Assembly: GCA_963777625.1 (NCBI GenBank)
Contig: CAVZRO010000023.1
Location: 44,689 to 108,688, forward strand
Reading direction: 5' to 3'
From: DATDIC01 sp963777625
GTDB taxonomy: Bacteria > Pseudomonadota > Alphaproteobacteria > Acetobacterales > Acetobacteraceae
Length of the DNA stretch: 64,000 nt
A program made the translations under genes and the position numbers. The notes beneath the pieces were generated by a model. That model searched no databases. It was not told the origin of the DNA and saw nothing but the letters and a program-made list of their open reading frames with translations. Each line of letters opens with the position of its first letter. The stretch's first letter is position 1. Below, one piece after another: positions 17,446 to 27,288 of the stretch.

Positions 17446-17889
17446 ATGTTCGCCGAGCAGATGTTGCCACGAGCGCGTGAGCAACTCGCAACGATCGACG
17501 CCGGGGACCTCGTCAGGGACGCCGCCGGCCTCATGTCTAAGCCCCACACGGATCTCCTCGTCGTGTGTGGCGGCGACGGAAGCATGGTCGGTGTTCTCAC
17601 GAAGACCGATCTCATTGGACAAATCGGGCACTGTAGCGGAGGCGGCTGCACCGCTAGGGCAGATACGATCATGACGCGGGCCGTCATCTCCTGTCGGCCG
17701 ACCGAGTCGCTGCAAGATATCTGGTCGATGATGAAAGAGCGTGGCCTGCAACGCCTTCCGCTCGTCGATGGGCTCGGGAAGCCGATCGGCATCCTCTATG
17801 CGCGGGATGTCCTCCAGAACCTGCTGGGTGAAGTGGAAGATCAAGATACGCTCCTTCGCGATTACGTGATGGGCATCGGTTACCAATGA
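17446..17889 (+). CDS. Tandem CBS-domain protein
   Basis: A 147-residue protein with two CBS motifs: LVRDAAGLMSKPHTDLLVVCGGDGSMVGVLTKTDLIGQI and ADTIMTRAVISCRPTESLQDIWSMMKERGLQRLPLVDGLGKPIGILYARDVLQNLL. Stand-alone CBS pairs sense adenine nucleotides and regulate partner enzymes; the partner here is unknown. I chose the ATG at 17446 because GGAAAGG lies just upstream and the family starts there; the frame is open further up to 17326. It is followed by transketolase on the same strand, 140 bases on, and preceded by motif copy 6. Confidence 0.85.
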   Translation: MFAEQMLPRAREQLATIDAGDLVRDAAGLMSKPHTDLLVVCGGDGSMVGVLTKTDLIGQIGHCSGGGCTARADTIMTRAVISCRPTESLQDIWSMMKERGLQRLPLVDGLGKPIGILYARDVLQNLLGEVEDQDTLLRDYVMGIGYQ

Positions 17890-18029
17890 GCTGGACACGC
17901 CAACAATACTGGCGGGAGGCCTCCAAGAGGCAAGTCATGTTGACATCGGCACGTGATCCACGATCGGCCACAGCCAAACCAGCAAGTTGGCGCACGTGAC
18001 CATCGTTATCCCCTGATTCGGAGCGAGAT

Positions 18030-20033
18030 ATGGCCGATATCGATCAGATCATACAGGCGAAGGCCATCGAGTTGGGTCGGCTCGCCGTGCGGGCCACCAC
18101 GGCCGCGAAGAGCGGGCATCCGTCCACAGCCCTCTCGTTGGCCCACCTCACGGCGGTGTTGATGTACCGCGTCATGCGCTGGGACCCAAAGCGGCCGGAG
18201 CACGGCGGTGCCGACCGGCTCGTGCTCTCCGAAGGTCACGCGGTGCCGATCGTCTATGCCGCCTGCGCGGATCTCGGTGTCACGTTCTACCCCCATGGCC
18301 GCGCGAAGGCGATGGACCTGGACGATTTGATGATGCTGCGCGCCATCGACAGCGTGATCGACGGTCATCCCAACCCGGCGCTTGGTTTTCCGTTCTTCGA
18401 CGCCGCGACCGGCTCTTTGGGGCAGGGCTTGTCGGTGGCGGCGGGCCTGGGCTGCGCGGCCCGTCTCGATGGCGTGGGCAAGGCGATCTACTGCATCATT
18501 GGCGACGGCGAGTCGCGCGAGGGCCAGATCTGGGAAGCGATGGACTTCATCGCCGATCAGGGCCTGACCAATGTGGTCGCGATCTTCAACTGCAACACCC
18601 TCGGGCAGAGCGACTTCGTCGCGCCACCCGAGGATTGGCGGAATCTCCAGCGGAAAGCGGAGGCGTTCGGGTGGCGGACGGCCGCGATCGACGGGAACGA
18701 CCCAGCCGCGATCGAGAAGGCGCTCCAGCAGCGGAGCGACGGCTCCGGCCGGCCGCTCTGCCTCATCGCGCGAACCGTGAAAGGCTGGGGCGTACCGCAG
18801 CTCCAGGGCATGGGCCATCATGGCGTCGCCGTCCCGCAGGACCAGCTCGAAGCGGTGTTGGGGGAACTCGACAAGCGCGCCGCCGAGCTGGGGGTCACGG
18901 ATATCAGCCCGGGCGAGATGGCGAAGGTGCTTGTCATCCGGGAGCCGCCGGCCGCGCCGTTGACCAGGCCAGCCGGCAAGGTCGCCAGCTTCGCCGACGT
19001 AGCCCGTGCCGACCCCAAGCTGGCCGAGGCGGTCAACGAAAAGAACAAGCTGTCGCCTCGGCGTGCTTATGGCATGGCACTCAAAGCGCTGGGCGATGCC
19101 AACCCGCGTGTCGTGGCGCTCGACGGCGACGTCAAGAATTCGACCTACGCGGAATATTTCGCCAACGCGCACCCGCACCACTATTTCGAAGGACGCATCG
19201 CCGAGCAGAACATGGTCTCCACCGCGTCCGGGCTGGCGGCGGCGGGAAAGATCCCGTTCGTCAGCACTTTCGGCAGGTTCATGGAGCGCGCCTTCGATCA
19301 GATCGAGATGGCGATCATCGGCGGCGCCAACATCAAGCTCGTCGGAACCCACGTGGGAGTGACACTCGCGGCCGATGGCCCGAGCCAAATGGCGCTTGCC
19401 GACGTCGCGTTCATGCGAGCGATCGCCCACGTCAAGGATCATCGAAACAATCCGGCGATGACCGTGCTGACGCCGAGTGACGCGATGAGCGCCTACAAGA
19501 TGGTGGTCGAGATGGCCGCTTACCCAAGCGCCTGCTACCTGCGGGCGGTCCGCGCCGATCTGCCGCTGCTTTACAAGGAGACGGACGGCTTTCCGTTCGG
19601 CGGCCACAAAGTGCTGCGGAAGGCCGGTGCGGGCGGCAAGATGGTCCTGCTGATCGCGGATGGTTATCTCGTCCACAGCTGTCTCGCGGCAGCCGCAGTG
19701 CTCGAGGAAAACGGTGTGGGGGCGACGGTTGTCGATGCCTACGCCTTGCCGATGGACGCGGAAACGGTGCTGGCGGTTGCCCGGCAGGCTGGCGGCGCGA
19801 TCCTGACCGTGGAGGACAACTATGCCGGCGGCATCGGGAGCGAGCTGTCCGAGGCCGCAGGCGCCGCAGGTGGGCCGCCGCGCGTGCGGTCGCTGTTTGT
19901 CCGCGATATTCCGAAGAGTGGCCGAACACCGGACGATGTCCTGGCCTACGTGCACCTCTCGGTCCCGGAGATCGTCCGCGCGGCTACGGAGGTCGCGGGG
20001 AGCGCCGTCGAGCATCCGTCAGGAAGGAAATGA
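18030..20033 (+). CDS. tkt: Transketolase
   Basis: Transfers two-carbon ketol units between sugar phosphates in the pentose phosphate pathway, using thiamine diphosphate. The 667-residue protein is full length. The N-terminal domain has KSGHPSTALSLAHL, GSLGQGLSVAAGLG and the ThDP/Mg motif GDGESREGQIWEAMDF with NCN about 20 residues later; the central domain has FEGRIAEQNMVSTASGLA with the catalytic Glu, followed by FVSTFGRFMERAFDQI. A GGAGCGAG ribosome-binding stretch precedes the ATG. Together with zwf, pgl and the aldolase it gives the island much of a pentose phosphate shunt. The frame is intact. Confidence 0.94.
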   Translation: MADIDQIIQAKAIELGRLAVRATTAAKSGHPSTALSLAHLTAVLMYRVMRWDPKRPEHGGADRLVLSEGHAVPIVYAACADLGVTFYPHGRAKAMDLDDLMMLRAIDSVIDGHPNPALGFPFFDAATGSLGQGLSVAAGLGCAARLDGVGKAIYCIIGDGESREGQIWEAMDFIADQGLTNVVAIFNCNTLGQSDFVAPPEDWRNLQRKAEAFGWRTAAIDGNDPAAIEKALQQRSDGSGRPLCLIARTVKGWGVPQLQGMGHHGVAVPQDQLEAVLGELDKRAAELGVTDISPGEMAKVLVIREPPAAPLTRPAGKVASFADVARADPKLAEAVNEKNKLSPRRAYGMALKALGDANPRVVALDGDVKNSTYAEYFANAHPHHYFEGRIAEQNMVSTASGLAAAGKIPFVSTFGRFMERAFDQIEMAIIGGANIKLVGTHVGVTLAADGPSQMALADVAFMRAIAHVKDHRNNPAMTVLTPSDAMSAYKMVVEMAAYPSACYLRAVRADLPLLYKETDGFPFGGHKVLRKAGAGGKMVLLIADGYLVHSCLAAAAVLEENGVGATVVDAYALPMDAETVLAVARQAGGAILTVEDNYAGGIGSELSEAAGAAGGPPRVRSLFVRDIPKSGRTPDDVLAYVHLSVPEIVRAATEVAGSAVEHPSGRK

Positions 20034-20037
20034 CCGC

Positions 20038-20661
20038 ATGTCTCGCCGAGGCTCGGATCCGACCGACAATTCGCCGCAACGTCAACGGGCGTTGTCCCGA
20101 TGGGACAACGAGGGGGGTGCCGGGCCATGGAGTCCGCCGTTGACGCCGGCACCGATCGAAGATCGCGTCCCGCTTCCAAAAATCGCCGATGCCGAGTTGG
20201 AGGCGCTTCACATCCGCGTAATCGCCTTGGAGAATCTGGTGATCTCACTGCTCGCCGCAGGGTCGGAACGACAGCTTGAACTGGCCCGCGAAATGGCCTC
20301 CTACATATCTCCGAGGTCAGGCTTTACCCTTCATCCTCTGACCATCCATGCAACGGGCCACATGACAGATCTCGTAGACCGCGCTTCTCGCTTCCGACGC
20401 GGGGATCATCATAGGCATTTGGGGGATCACGGTGGAAGATCGACGTTAGGCGTTGGACGGAGCGGAGGTGATTCGGAACCGGTATTCGAAGCCATGTCGG
20501 AGGCATCATGTAGGCCCCGACCACCCGTGCGCCGCACAACCACGCGGGGTGCGCTATGGAAGCCGCGCTGCGCTTTGGCATTCCGACATCCTGGATCACC
20601 GCTGTCATGCAGGCGGAAAGTCGCGGCGTCGTGCGCGCCGTCTCGCCCAAAGGTGCGATAG
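20038..20661 (+). CDS. Conserved hypothetical protein, tail likely frameshifted
   Basis: Starts five bases after the tkt stop. The first ~120 residues are protein-like: a Pro/Ser-rich start, then IADAELEALHIRVIALENLVISLLAAGSERQLELAREMASYISPRSGFTLHPLTIHAT and VDRASRFR. The helical segment ending with HPLTIHA recurs, from memory, in small alphaproteobacterial proteins of unknown function. Beyond ~20400 the translation becomes arginine-rich and overlaps the next gene in another frame, so the true stop has probably been lost at the junction with the conjugative element. Confidence 0.5.
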   Translation: MSRRGSDPTDNSPQRQRALSRWDNEGGAGPWSPPLTPAPIEDRVPLPKIADAELEALHIRVIALENLVISLLAAGSERQLELAREMASYISPRSGFTLHPLTIHATGHMTDLVDRASRFRRGDHHRHLGDHGGRSTLGVGRSGGDSEPVFEAMSEASCRPRPPVRRTTTRGALWKPRCALAFRHPGSPLSCRRKVAASCAPSRPKVR

Positions 20662-21146
20662 GCCTGATCCAGATCATGCCCGACACCTGGTCCGGCTTGC
20701 GATCGCGATACGGCCTCGGCGCGGATCCATTCGACCCGCACGACAACATCCTGGCGGGCGCGGCGTATCTTCGCGAACTGCATGACCGCTACGGCGCGCT
20801 TGGTTTCCTCGCGGCCTACAATGCCGGTCCCGGACAGTATGATGACCACCTCGCGACCGGCCGTCCGTTGCCGGCCGAGACGCGAGCCTATGTCGCCGCG
20901 CTCACGCTGTCGCTGCACGACGGCGGATCGGCGCCGGGCAATTTCATCACCGCGATCATCCGCTCGTGGATCGACGCCCCGTTGTTTCCGGTGCGGCGCA
21001 GTGACGGTTCGACGGTCCCGCCGCGGTCATCGGATGGCGTGTCACAACAACGACCGACTGCAGCGTCGGCTGCCGATTGGACAGGCCTTGCGCCGCAGTC
21101 CGAGGGCCTTTTCGCGCGCCTGTCGATCCGTAGGCCCAAGCCATGA
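20556..21146 (+). CDS. Conjugation-associated lytic transglycosylase, N-terminally truncated
   Basis: SLT-type lytic transglycosylase that opens peptidoglycan for the mating apparatus. Visible: RFGIPTSWITAVMQAESRG with the catalytic Glu, VSPKGAIGLIQIMPDTW, and GAAYLRELHDRYGALGFLAAYNAGP. The family normally has a signal peptide and ~40 further residues before this domain; here they are missing, and no start other than the internal ATG at 20556 is found, so export is doubtful. It stands at the left edge of the conjugative-element remnant, where such genes usually precede the relaxase. Confidence 0.85.
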   Translation: MEAALRFGIPTSWITAVMQAESRGVVRAVSPKGAIGLIQIMPDTWSGLRSRYGLGADPFDPHDNILAGAAYLRELHDRYGALGFLAAYNAGPGQYDDHLATGRPLPAETRAYVAALTLSLHDGGSAPGNFITAIIRSWIDAPLFPVRRSDGSTVPPRSSDGVSQQRPTAASAADWTGLAPQSEGLFARLSIRRPKP

Positions 21147-21393
21147 GCTGCGTTCGGTCTTATCGGGGTGTGGCGTGCAAGCGGACACGTTTGGATGTGG
21201 GTGCGGGGGAGCGGAGACGACCAACCCACAGACGGCAAGGGGAAAGGCCGGCCCTCGGCGCGGCGCATGTGGTTGGGAAGATTGAGAAATTCACCAACGC
21301 CACCAACACAGGCTGCTGGCGCCTTCTGCAAATTGTGCAAGCATTTCAAGGCTTCGAGCGCCGCCGCCCTGAATTGCTGCGGGCCGCCGCATC

Positions 21394-23195
21394 GTGACGA
21401 CGCGCGACGACGACCTGCGGGTTCGGCCCGGACGCATTCAGCACGGCAATCGTGGCGGCAAGCGCCCACAGACCTTCGTCGGCGAAGTGATGCGGGCCGC
21501 GAAGAAAGCGGGCCACGTCGGCAACAGCTTTCGCTCGAGCCAGGGCCGCAGCCGGTCGCGCTTCGGACGCGGCCGGCGCGCGGCGGTCTCGATCCGTCTG
21601 CGCTCCAATGCGCGGCGTGTGGTCATGAAGGCGCGCGTCGTGCGCCATCAGGGCACACGCTTCCGCTCGGCGCCGCTCCCCAAACATATGGCCTATCTCA
21701 AGCCCGAGGGCGTAACGCGCGACGGCGCTGATGCGCGCATGTTCGATGCGGCTTCCGACACAGCAGACGAACGAGCCTTCGCCGAGCACTACCAGGGTGA
21801 CCGCCATCATTTCCGATTCATCATCTCGCCCGAAGACGGCGCCGAGCTCGGGGACCTCAAGACCTTCACTCGGGAACTGATGGCTGACGTCGAGAAAGAC
21901 CTCGGCACGAAGCTCGACTGGGTGGCCGTCGACCATTGGAACACCGACAATCCCCATGTTCACATCCTCATTCGTGGCCGCGCCGACGACGGTCAGGACC
22001 TGGTCATCAGCCGCGAATACATCAGCCGGGGATTTCGAGATCGCGCCGCCGAGCGCGTTACCATGGAGCTTGGTCCGCGCACCGAGCAGGAGATCCGGAC
22101 TGCACTGAAGAAGGAGGTCGAAGCTGATCGCTGGACCGGCCTCGACCGCGCCTTGCGCGACATCTCCGATGAATGCGGCGGCGTCGGCGATCTGAGGCCC
22201 GGTCCGAACGCCGAGGACTCGGAGCTCCGTGGGCTGCTATTTGGCCGCGCGGCGAAGCTCGAGCGACTTGGCTTGGCCGATCCAGTCGGACCCGCCTGCT
22301 GGACGCTGAAGCCAGGGCTCGATCAAACACTGCGCCAGCTCGGCCTCCGGGGTGACATCATCAAGACCATGCACCAGGCGATGAGCGCTGGCGGACACGA
22401 GCCGGACGTCAGCGCCTTCGTGCTGCATGGCGAAGAGCCCTCCGATCCGGTGCTCGGCCGGCTTGTCAAGCGCGGCCTCGACGATGAGCTGAAGGGAACC
22501 GCCTATGCGATCGTCGCCGGTGTCGATGGGCACACCCATCATCTGAGATTCTCCGATCTCGAGATGACCGGCGACGCGCCAGCCGGCGCGATCGTTGAGG
22601 CGCGGTTCTATGACGATGCAAAGGTCACCGCCGCCTGTCTCTCGCCGCGCGCTCCGATCTCACGATCGAGGCGCAGGTGACAGCGTCGGGCACGATCTGG
22701 CTCGATCGCCAGCTTCTCGTCAAGGACCCGCCGCTCAGCGGCGGCGGCTTCGGCGCCGAGGTCCGCGCCGCCATGGATAGGCGCATCGATCACCTCTCCG
22801 ACGAGGGCCTCGCGCGCCGGAAGGGCCAGCAGGTGGTATTCCCCCGCGATCTCTTCGCAACTCTGCGGCGGCGGGAATTGGACGAGACGGCGTCGAAGCT
22901 CGCGGCGGAGACGGGCCTCGCCTATCAGCCCGCGGCCGAAGGCGAGCATGTCACCGGTGTCTATCGCCAGCGTGTGACGCTGGCCTCCGGCAGGTTCGCG
23001 ATGATCGACGACGGGCTCGGCTTCCAGCTCGTGCCTTGGCGGCCGGCCCTGGAGAAGGAGCTGGGCCGCGAGGTACGCGGCGTCATGGCGCCGGGCGGAA
23101 ACGTCGAGTGGAGTTCGGCCGCAAACGGGGGCTGGGACTGTGACGAGTCCTTCGCCGACCATCCGATTACTGCGCCACCGCATCCCGACGCCTGA
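21394..23195 (+). pseudogene. DUF3363/VirD2-type relaxase of an integrative element, frameshifted
   Basis: Relaxase that nicks oriT and leads the strand into the mating channel. The N-terminal half shows AFAEHYQGDRHHFRFIISPEDGAEL and the metal-binding motif LDWVAVDHWNTDNPHVHILIRG, typical of MOBP-like relaxases in rhizobial-type ICEs; the second half is the DUF3363 region. A GTG start at 21394 is used. Near 22625-22640 homology leaves frame (FYDDAK then LSLAARSDLTIEAQVTASGTIWLDRQL in another frame) and continues to 23195. One base change restores ~600 residues. oriT is expected nearby but I could not identify it. Confidence 0.85.
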
Positions 23196-23252
23196 CAGCT
23201 CGCGGTTTGGGCTTGCGTCTGTCCTCCGTGACTCGGTTGATCTGGTGTCACC

Positions 23253-25236
23253 ATGAATGCGACGAAGATTCTCTGGGTCCAGGTCCTTCTCGTCTGCGCC
23301 GCCGTGCTCGCTTTCATGTGGGCGGCGACGGAGTGGACCGCATGGCAGCTTGCCTTCCAACCTCAGCTCGGCCGCCCCTGGTTCATGCTGTTCGGCTGGC
23401 CGGTCTACTAACCACCTGCCTTCTTCTGGTGGTGGTTCGCCTACGACGCGTACGCCCATGAGATCTTCGTCACGGGCGGCTTCATCGCCGGCGCCGGCGG
23501 CGTCGCCGCATTCGTGGTCGCTGTCGCAATGTCGGTCTGGCGCGCGCGTGAAGTGAAAAAGGTCACGACCTACGGCTCCGCGCGTTGGGCCGAGGCGCGC
23601 GAGATTCGGAAGGCTGGGCTTCTTCATCCCGATGGCGTTCTGTTGGGCCGATGGAAGGGCGCCTACCTTCGCCACCACGGCCCGGAGCATGTGCTGCGCT
23701 TCGCACCGACGCGTTCCGGCAAGGGCGTCGGCCTGGTGGTTCCGACGCTGCTCACCTGGCCGGGCTCGGCGATCGTCCATGACATCAAGGGTGAAAATTG
23801 GGGCGTGACCGCCGGCTGGCGCGCGCGCTTCGGTCGGGTGCTGCTGTTCGACCCGACCAACACATAGAGCGCCGCCGACAATCCGCTGCTCGAGGTGCGA
23901 CGCGGCGAATGGGAGGTGCGCGACGTCCAGAACATCGCCGACGTGCTGGTCGATCCCGAAGGCGCGCTGGAGAAAAGGAACCACTGGGAAAAGACGAGCC
24001 ACTCGCTGCTCGTCGGCACCATCCTGCATGTGCTCTATGCCGAGAAGGACAAGACCCTCGCCGGCGTAGCCAATTTCCTGTCCGATCCCAAGCGGCCGAT
24101 CGAGACGACTCTGCGCGCGATGATGACGACGCCACATCTGGGGAAGGCGGGTGTCCACCCCGTCGTCGCCAGCGCCGCGCGCGAACTGCTCAACAAGAGC
24201 GAGAACGAACGATCGGGCGTGCTGTCGACGGCCATGTCGTTCCTTGGCCTCTATCGGGACCCGGTCGTTGCCGCCGTCACGCGGCGCTGCGACGGGCGCA
24301 TCCGCGACCTCGTCGAAGCCGAGCGCCCCGTAACCCTCTACCTTGTCGTTCCTCCATCGGACATCAGCAGGACCAAAGCCTCTGATCCGCCTGATCCTCA
24401 ACCAGATCGGCCGCCGCCTCACCGAGGAGTTGGAGTTGAAAGCGCCGCCGACATCGGCTGCTGCTCATGCTCGACGAGTTTCCCGCGCTCGGCCGGCTCG
24501 ACTTCTTCGAGAGCGCATTGGCCTTCATGGCAGGCTACGGGCTGAAGAGCCTCCTCATCGCCCAGAGCCTGAACCAGATCGAGAAAGCGTATGGCCAGAA
24601 CAACTCCATCCTCGACAACTGCCATGTGCGCGTGAGCTTCGCCACCAACGATGAGCGCACCGCAAAGCGCGTCTCCGACGCGCTGGGCACAGCGACCGAA
24701 ATGCGCGCCATGAAGAACTATGCCGGCAGCCGCTTGAGCCCATGGCTCGGCCACTTGATGGTATCGCGCCAGGAAACGGCGCGACCACTCCTCACGCCCG
24801 GCGAGGTCATGCAGCTCCCGCCGGATGACGAGCTCGTTCTAATCTCAGGCGGCCCACCTATCCGGGCAAAGAAAGCGCGCTATTTCGAAGACCTGAGATG
24901 CGGGCGCGCATCCTCCCGCCGCCGGCGCTCACCAATCCAAAATCGCTGCCGACCGACGAACGCCTTCCGACGCCGCACGGCGGCGATTGGGTCGGCGCCG
25001 TCGTCGCGCCAACAGCATCCGACGCAGAAGATCCCGCCAACGCCGGAATTCGGCGCGAACCAGAATTGCCGGAACACGAAGAGATCGTGCCCGAGCCGCC
25101 AAAGCCCGTTCATGAGTTTGAGCCTGCGGACGAGGAGCCGGACGACGAGGTTCAGCGCCAGCGCATCATGCAGCGCACGTTCGGGACCGTTACCCGTCAG
25201 GTTTCGCTCGATCCGGGCGATGACATGAAGATGTGA
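23253..25236 (+). pseudogene. traG: TraG/VirD4-type coupling protein, multiply broken
   Basis: Coupling ATPase linking relaxosome to secretion channel. Two N-terminal membrane segments (ILWVQVLLVCAAVLAFMWAA and FIAGAGGVAAFVVAVAMSV) are followed by Walker A-like FAPTRSGKGVGLVVPTLLTW and Walker B-like LMLDEFPALGRLDFFE, then QSLNQIEKAYGQNNSILDNC. The gene has in-frame stops at 23409 (TAA) and 23865 (TAG) with homology continuing in the same frame, and frameshifts near 24378, 24440-24460 and 24895. Together the pieces cover the full ~660 residues. With five lesions this is a true pseudogene rather than sequencing noise. Confidence 0.88.
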
Positions 25237-25241
25237 CGTCC

Positions 25242-25677
25242 ATGCGGACTCAAACACACCTTTCGCCTCCCGCCGGACCTCGCCGCGAAGCTCGCGGACT
25301 ACGCCGCTCGCAAGCGTGTGCCGCAGGCCCTGATCGTTGAAGCGGCGCTCGCATCCCACCTGTCGCCCGACGCAGCCGATCGGCTGGAGGCCGCACCGGC
25401 GTGGCGGCTAGATCGCATGACCCGTCAGATGGAACTCATCGAGCGCCATGTCACCATCTCCAACGAAGCCCTGGCGGTGTTCGTGCGCTTCTGGCTGACC
25501 AGCGCGCCGGCACTGCCTGATACCGCCCTCGCGGCAGCGCAGACCAAGGGGCGCGAACGCTACGAGGGATTTCTCGAAGCGCTTGGCCGGCGGCTCGCGC
25601 GCGGTCGCAACCTCTCCGACGAGGTCAGCAGCGACGTCGCCGCGTCCAACCCGGACGAAATCAAATCGGAGCCTTAA
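25242..25677 (+). pseudogene. Ribbon-helix-helix (CopG-like) protein of the tra cluster, start out of frame
   Basis: The reading frame FRLPPDLAAKLADYAARKRVPQALIVEAALASHLSPDAADRLEAA matches the small CopG-like protein that in related ICEs sits between traG and trbB; it continues to 25677 with RLDRMTRQMELIERHVTISNEALAVFVRFWL. The natural ATG at 25242 (ATGCG) is one base out of frame: reading CTCAAACACACC directly after ATGCGx would restore MR-LKHTFRLPPDL. No other start lies before GTG 25318, so this is a one-base insertion near 25247. Confidence 0.75.
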
Positions 25678-25827
25678 ACTCCGAGCGAGACTTCCGGTCG
25701 GTCTGCCGGAGCGTCTACGCCTGCGACCGCTTGGGAAAGCCGAGGCGCTCCCTGTATCGCTGCGCAGCGGCGGCATGTTCATACCCACGCTTCGCTGCAA
25801 TCTCATCGATCAGATTGGCCATCCACC

Positions 25828-27009
25828 TCATATGCTCGACTTTTCCTGATCATATGCCGTCGGAAATTGCAGCGGAATCGCCCGGTACAGCGACGCAACA
25901 CTGCAGCAAACCTCCAAATTTGCCGTCACAATCCGATCAAATCTTTCTGCGTCCAGGCTCATTTGATCGCCGGCATCGATGTTATAAGCTAACGCATATA
26001 GCAGGTCTTCAAACGTATCTACGTATTCATGCCAAGCTTTCTGCGGATCGGAGCCAACCGCGCTAAAATGAGGCTTTATCACCCGCGCAACCCTCTCGAC
26101 CTCGTCGACGTCTGGAACCATTGAAGCTGTCGTCAGTGTTTCGTCCGTGGCTCGAATGACTTCGTCTAACTCGTTTGACGCTGGAAGAATATCCACGAGC
26201 GCTCCGCCCTCTCGACAGACTTCAAAGCTACCTAGGCTCCAGCTTCGCTTAGTCGGCTGGTAAGGAAACCTCGCCTCGGCGATCTTTAGATTTTCCTTGC
26301 TGAGGGGCTGCTTGGCCTCGACGAACAGGCCCCGTTGGAGATGCAATCTGCGAACAAACGGCGGGGGCAGAATTACCGAAAGTCCATTTGCTTCCGCCAT
26401 CTCCAAGGAAAGTATCAATATCGACGCCATGCCGTCGTCGGAGTCTCCACCGGACGTAGCGAATTTCACGGCAACGTCAGGATCGGTCGTAAAATCGAGG
26501 AGGTGCGTTTTGATACCATAACGCTGAGCCGCACCAAGGTAGGCCTGTTTGCTCATTTTGAGGAAGACACTTGTCTTCGAATAAGGATGGAACGACATCG
26601 TAGTATTGAATGACATTGCCGACAATATCCCGGCAAACAGTTCAGCCCGAGCGAGTTCGTGGCTCAGCTTATCCGGGTCTCGAAGAATCGATGGCGTTAA
26701 CGGCCATGAGTAGTTTCGTTGCCCACGGGGCAACAGTCTGGATCCGGCCAGCGACACGTGATGCTGGAGCATGCGACAGTAAAGCGCGGCGTGCCAAGGG
26801 CTTGACGCGTGAAACACGAGCGGATCATTCGTTTTGACGACCGATCGTTCTATGTCGGCAAGCGCGGGGCCCAACGCCGTGCCGACTTTCTCGGCATGAG
26901 GATAGAGCCGCCAAGCAGGCGCCGTCGGGAGACCCCAACTGCGGAGCGTGGCAAAATTGCGATAGACCCAGAGGGCGAAGAACTCTTCAGCGGCATCGCT
27001 AGCGGTCAT
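25828..27009 (-). CDS. FRG-domain protein, probable cargo gene
   Basis: A 393-residue soluble protein. The central part has the FRG-domain hallmarks: SRLLPRGQRNYSWPLTPSILRD, then ~75 residues later AAQRYGIKTHLLDFTTDPDVAVKFATSG. FRG proteins are named for an F/Y-R-G motif; their chemistry is not settled and several sit in defence or mobile loci. The C-terminal ~150 residues show no recognised family. The DNA here is visibly more AT-rich than the tra/trb genes on both sides and the gene is transcribed against them, so it was acquired separately. Its frame is intact although the surrounding element is decayed. Confidence 0.82.
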   Translation of the reverse strand: MTASDAAEEFFALWVYRNFATLRSWGLPTAPAWRLYPHAEKVGTALGPALADIERSVVKTNDPLVFHASSPWHAALYCRMLQHHVSLAGSRLLPRGQRNYSWPLTPSILRDPDKLSHELARAELFAGILSAMSFNTTMSFHPYSKTSVFLKMSKQAYLGAAQRYGIKTHLLDFTTDPDVAVKFATSGGDSDDGMASILILSLEMAEANGLSVILPPPFVRRLHLQRGLFVEAKQPLSKENLKIAEARFPYQPTKRSWSLGSFEVCREGGALVDILPASNELDEVIRATDETLTTASMVPDVDEVERVARVIKPHFSAVGSDPQKAWHEYVDTFEDLLYALAYNIDAGDQMSLDAERFDRIVTANLEVCCSVASLYRAIPLQFPTAYDQEKSSI

Positions 27010-27288
27010 AGCGCTACCCCCCTCAGCTTCCGCGGAGCCTCGCGTTCAAGGCAGCGCGCCATGTGGTCGAACGCGAACCTCGACCGATCGAAGATTGCTA
27101 GTTCGCTCCCGCCTTCCCAGTCGGCGGGACTCGTCGGCCTCGTCGGCTAGAGATCTACCGCCAGCACGTCATTCTATCCCAGCGCCCTGCCGGCCTCTCA
27201 ACCTTGTTGCGCTTCCCCATTTCCAGCTCTTTCTAATCAACCCCGCTGACACATGCGCCTCCGAGTGAGGCGAACTTACGGGGTTCGA

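Noticed and set aside
18006..20015. A 669-codon open frame antisense to transketolase
   Set aside because: It is a codon-bias shadow of an intact, highly conserved tkt; its translation has no recognisable domain and is His/Arg-rich.
26704..26725. TGAGTAGTTTCG inside the FRG gene, resembling the island motif
   Set aside because: It lies within coding sequence, antisense to the gene, lacks CCG and CTAC, and no gene start follows in its direction at the usual distance.
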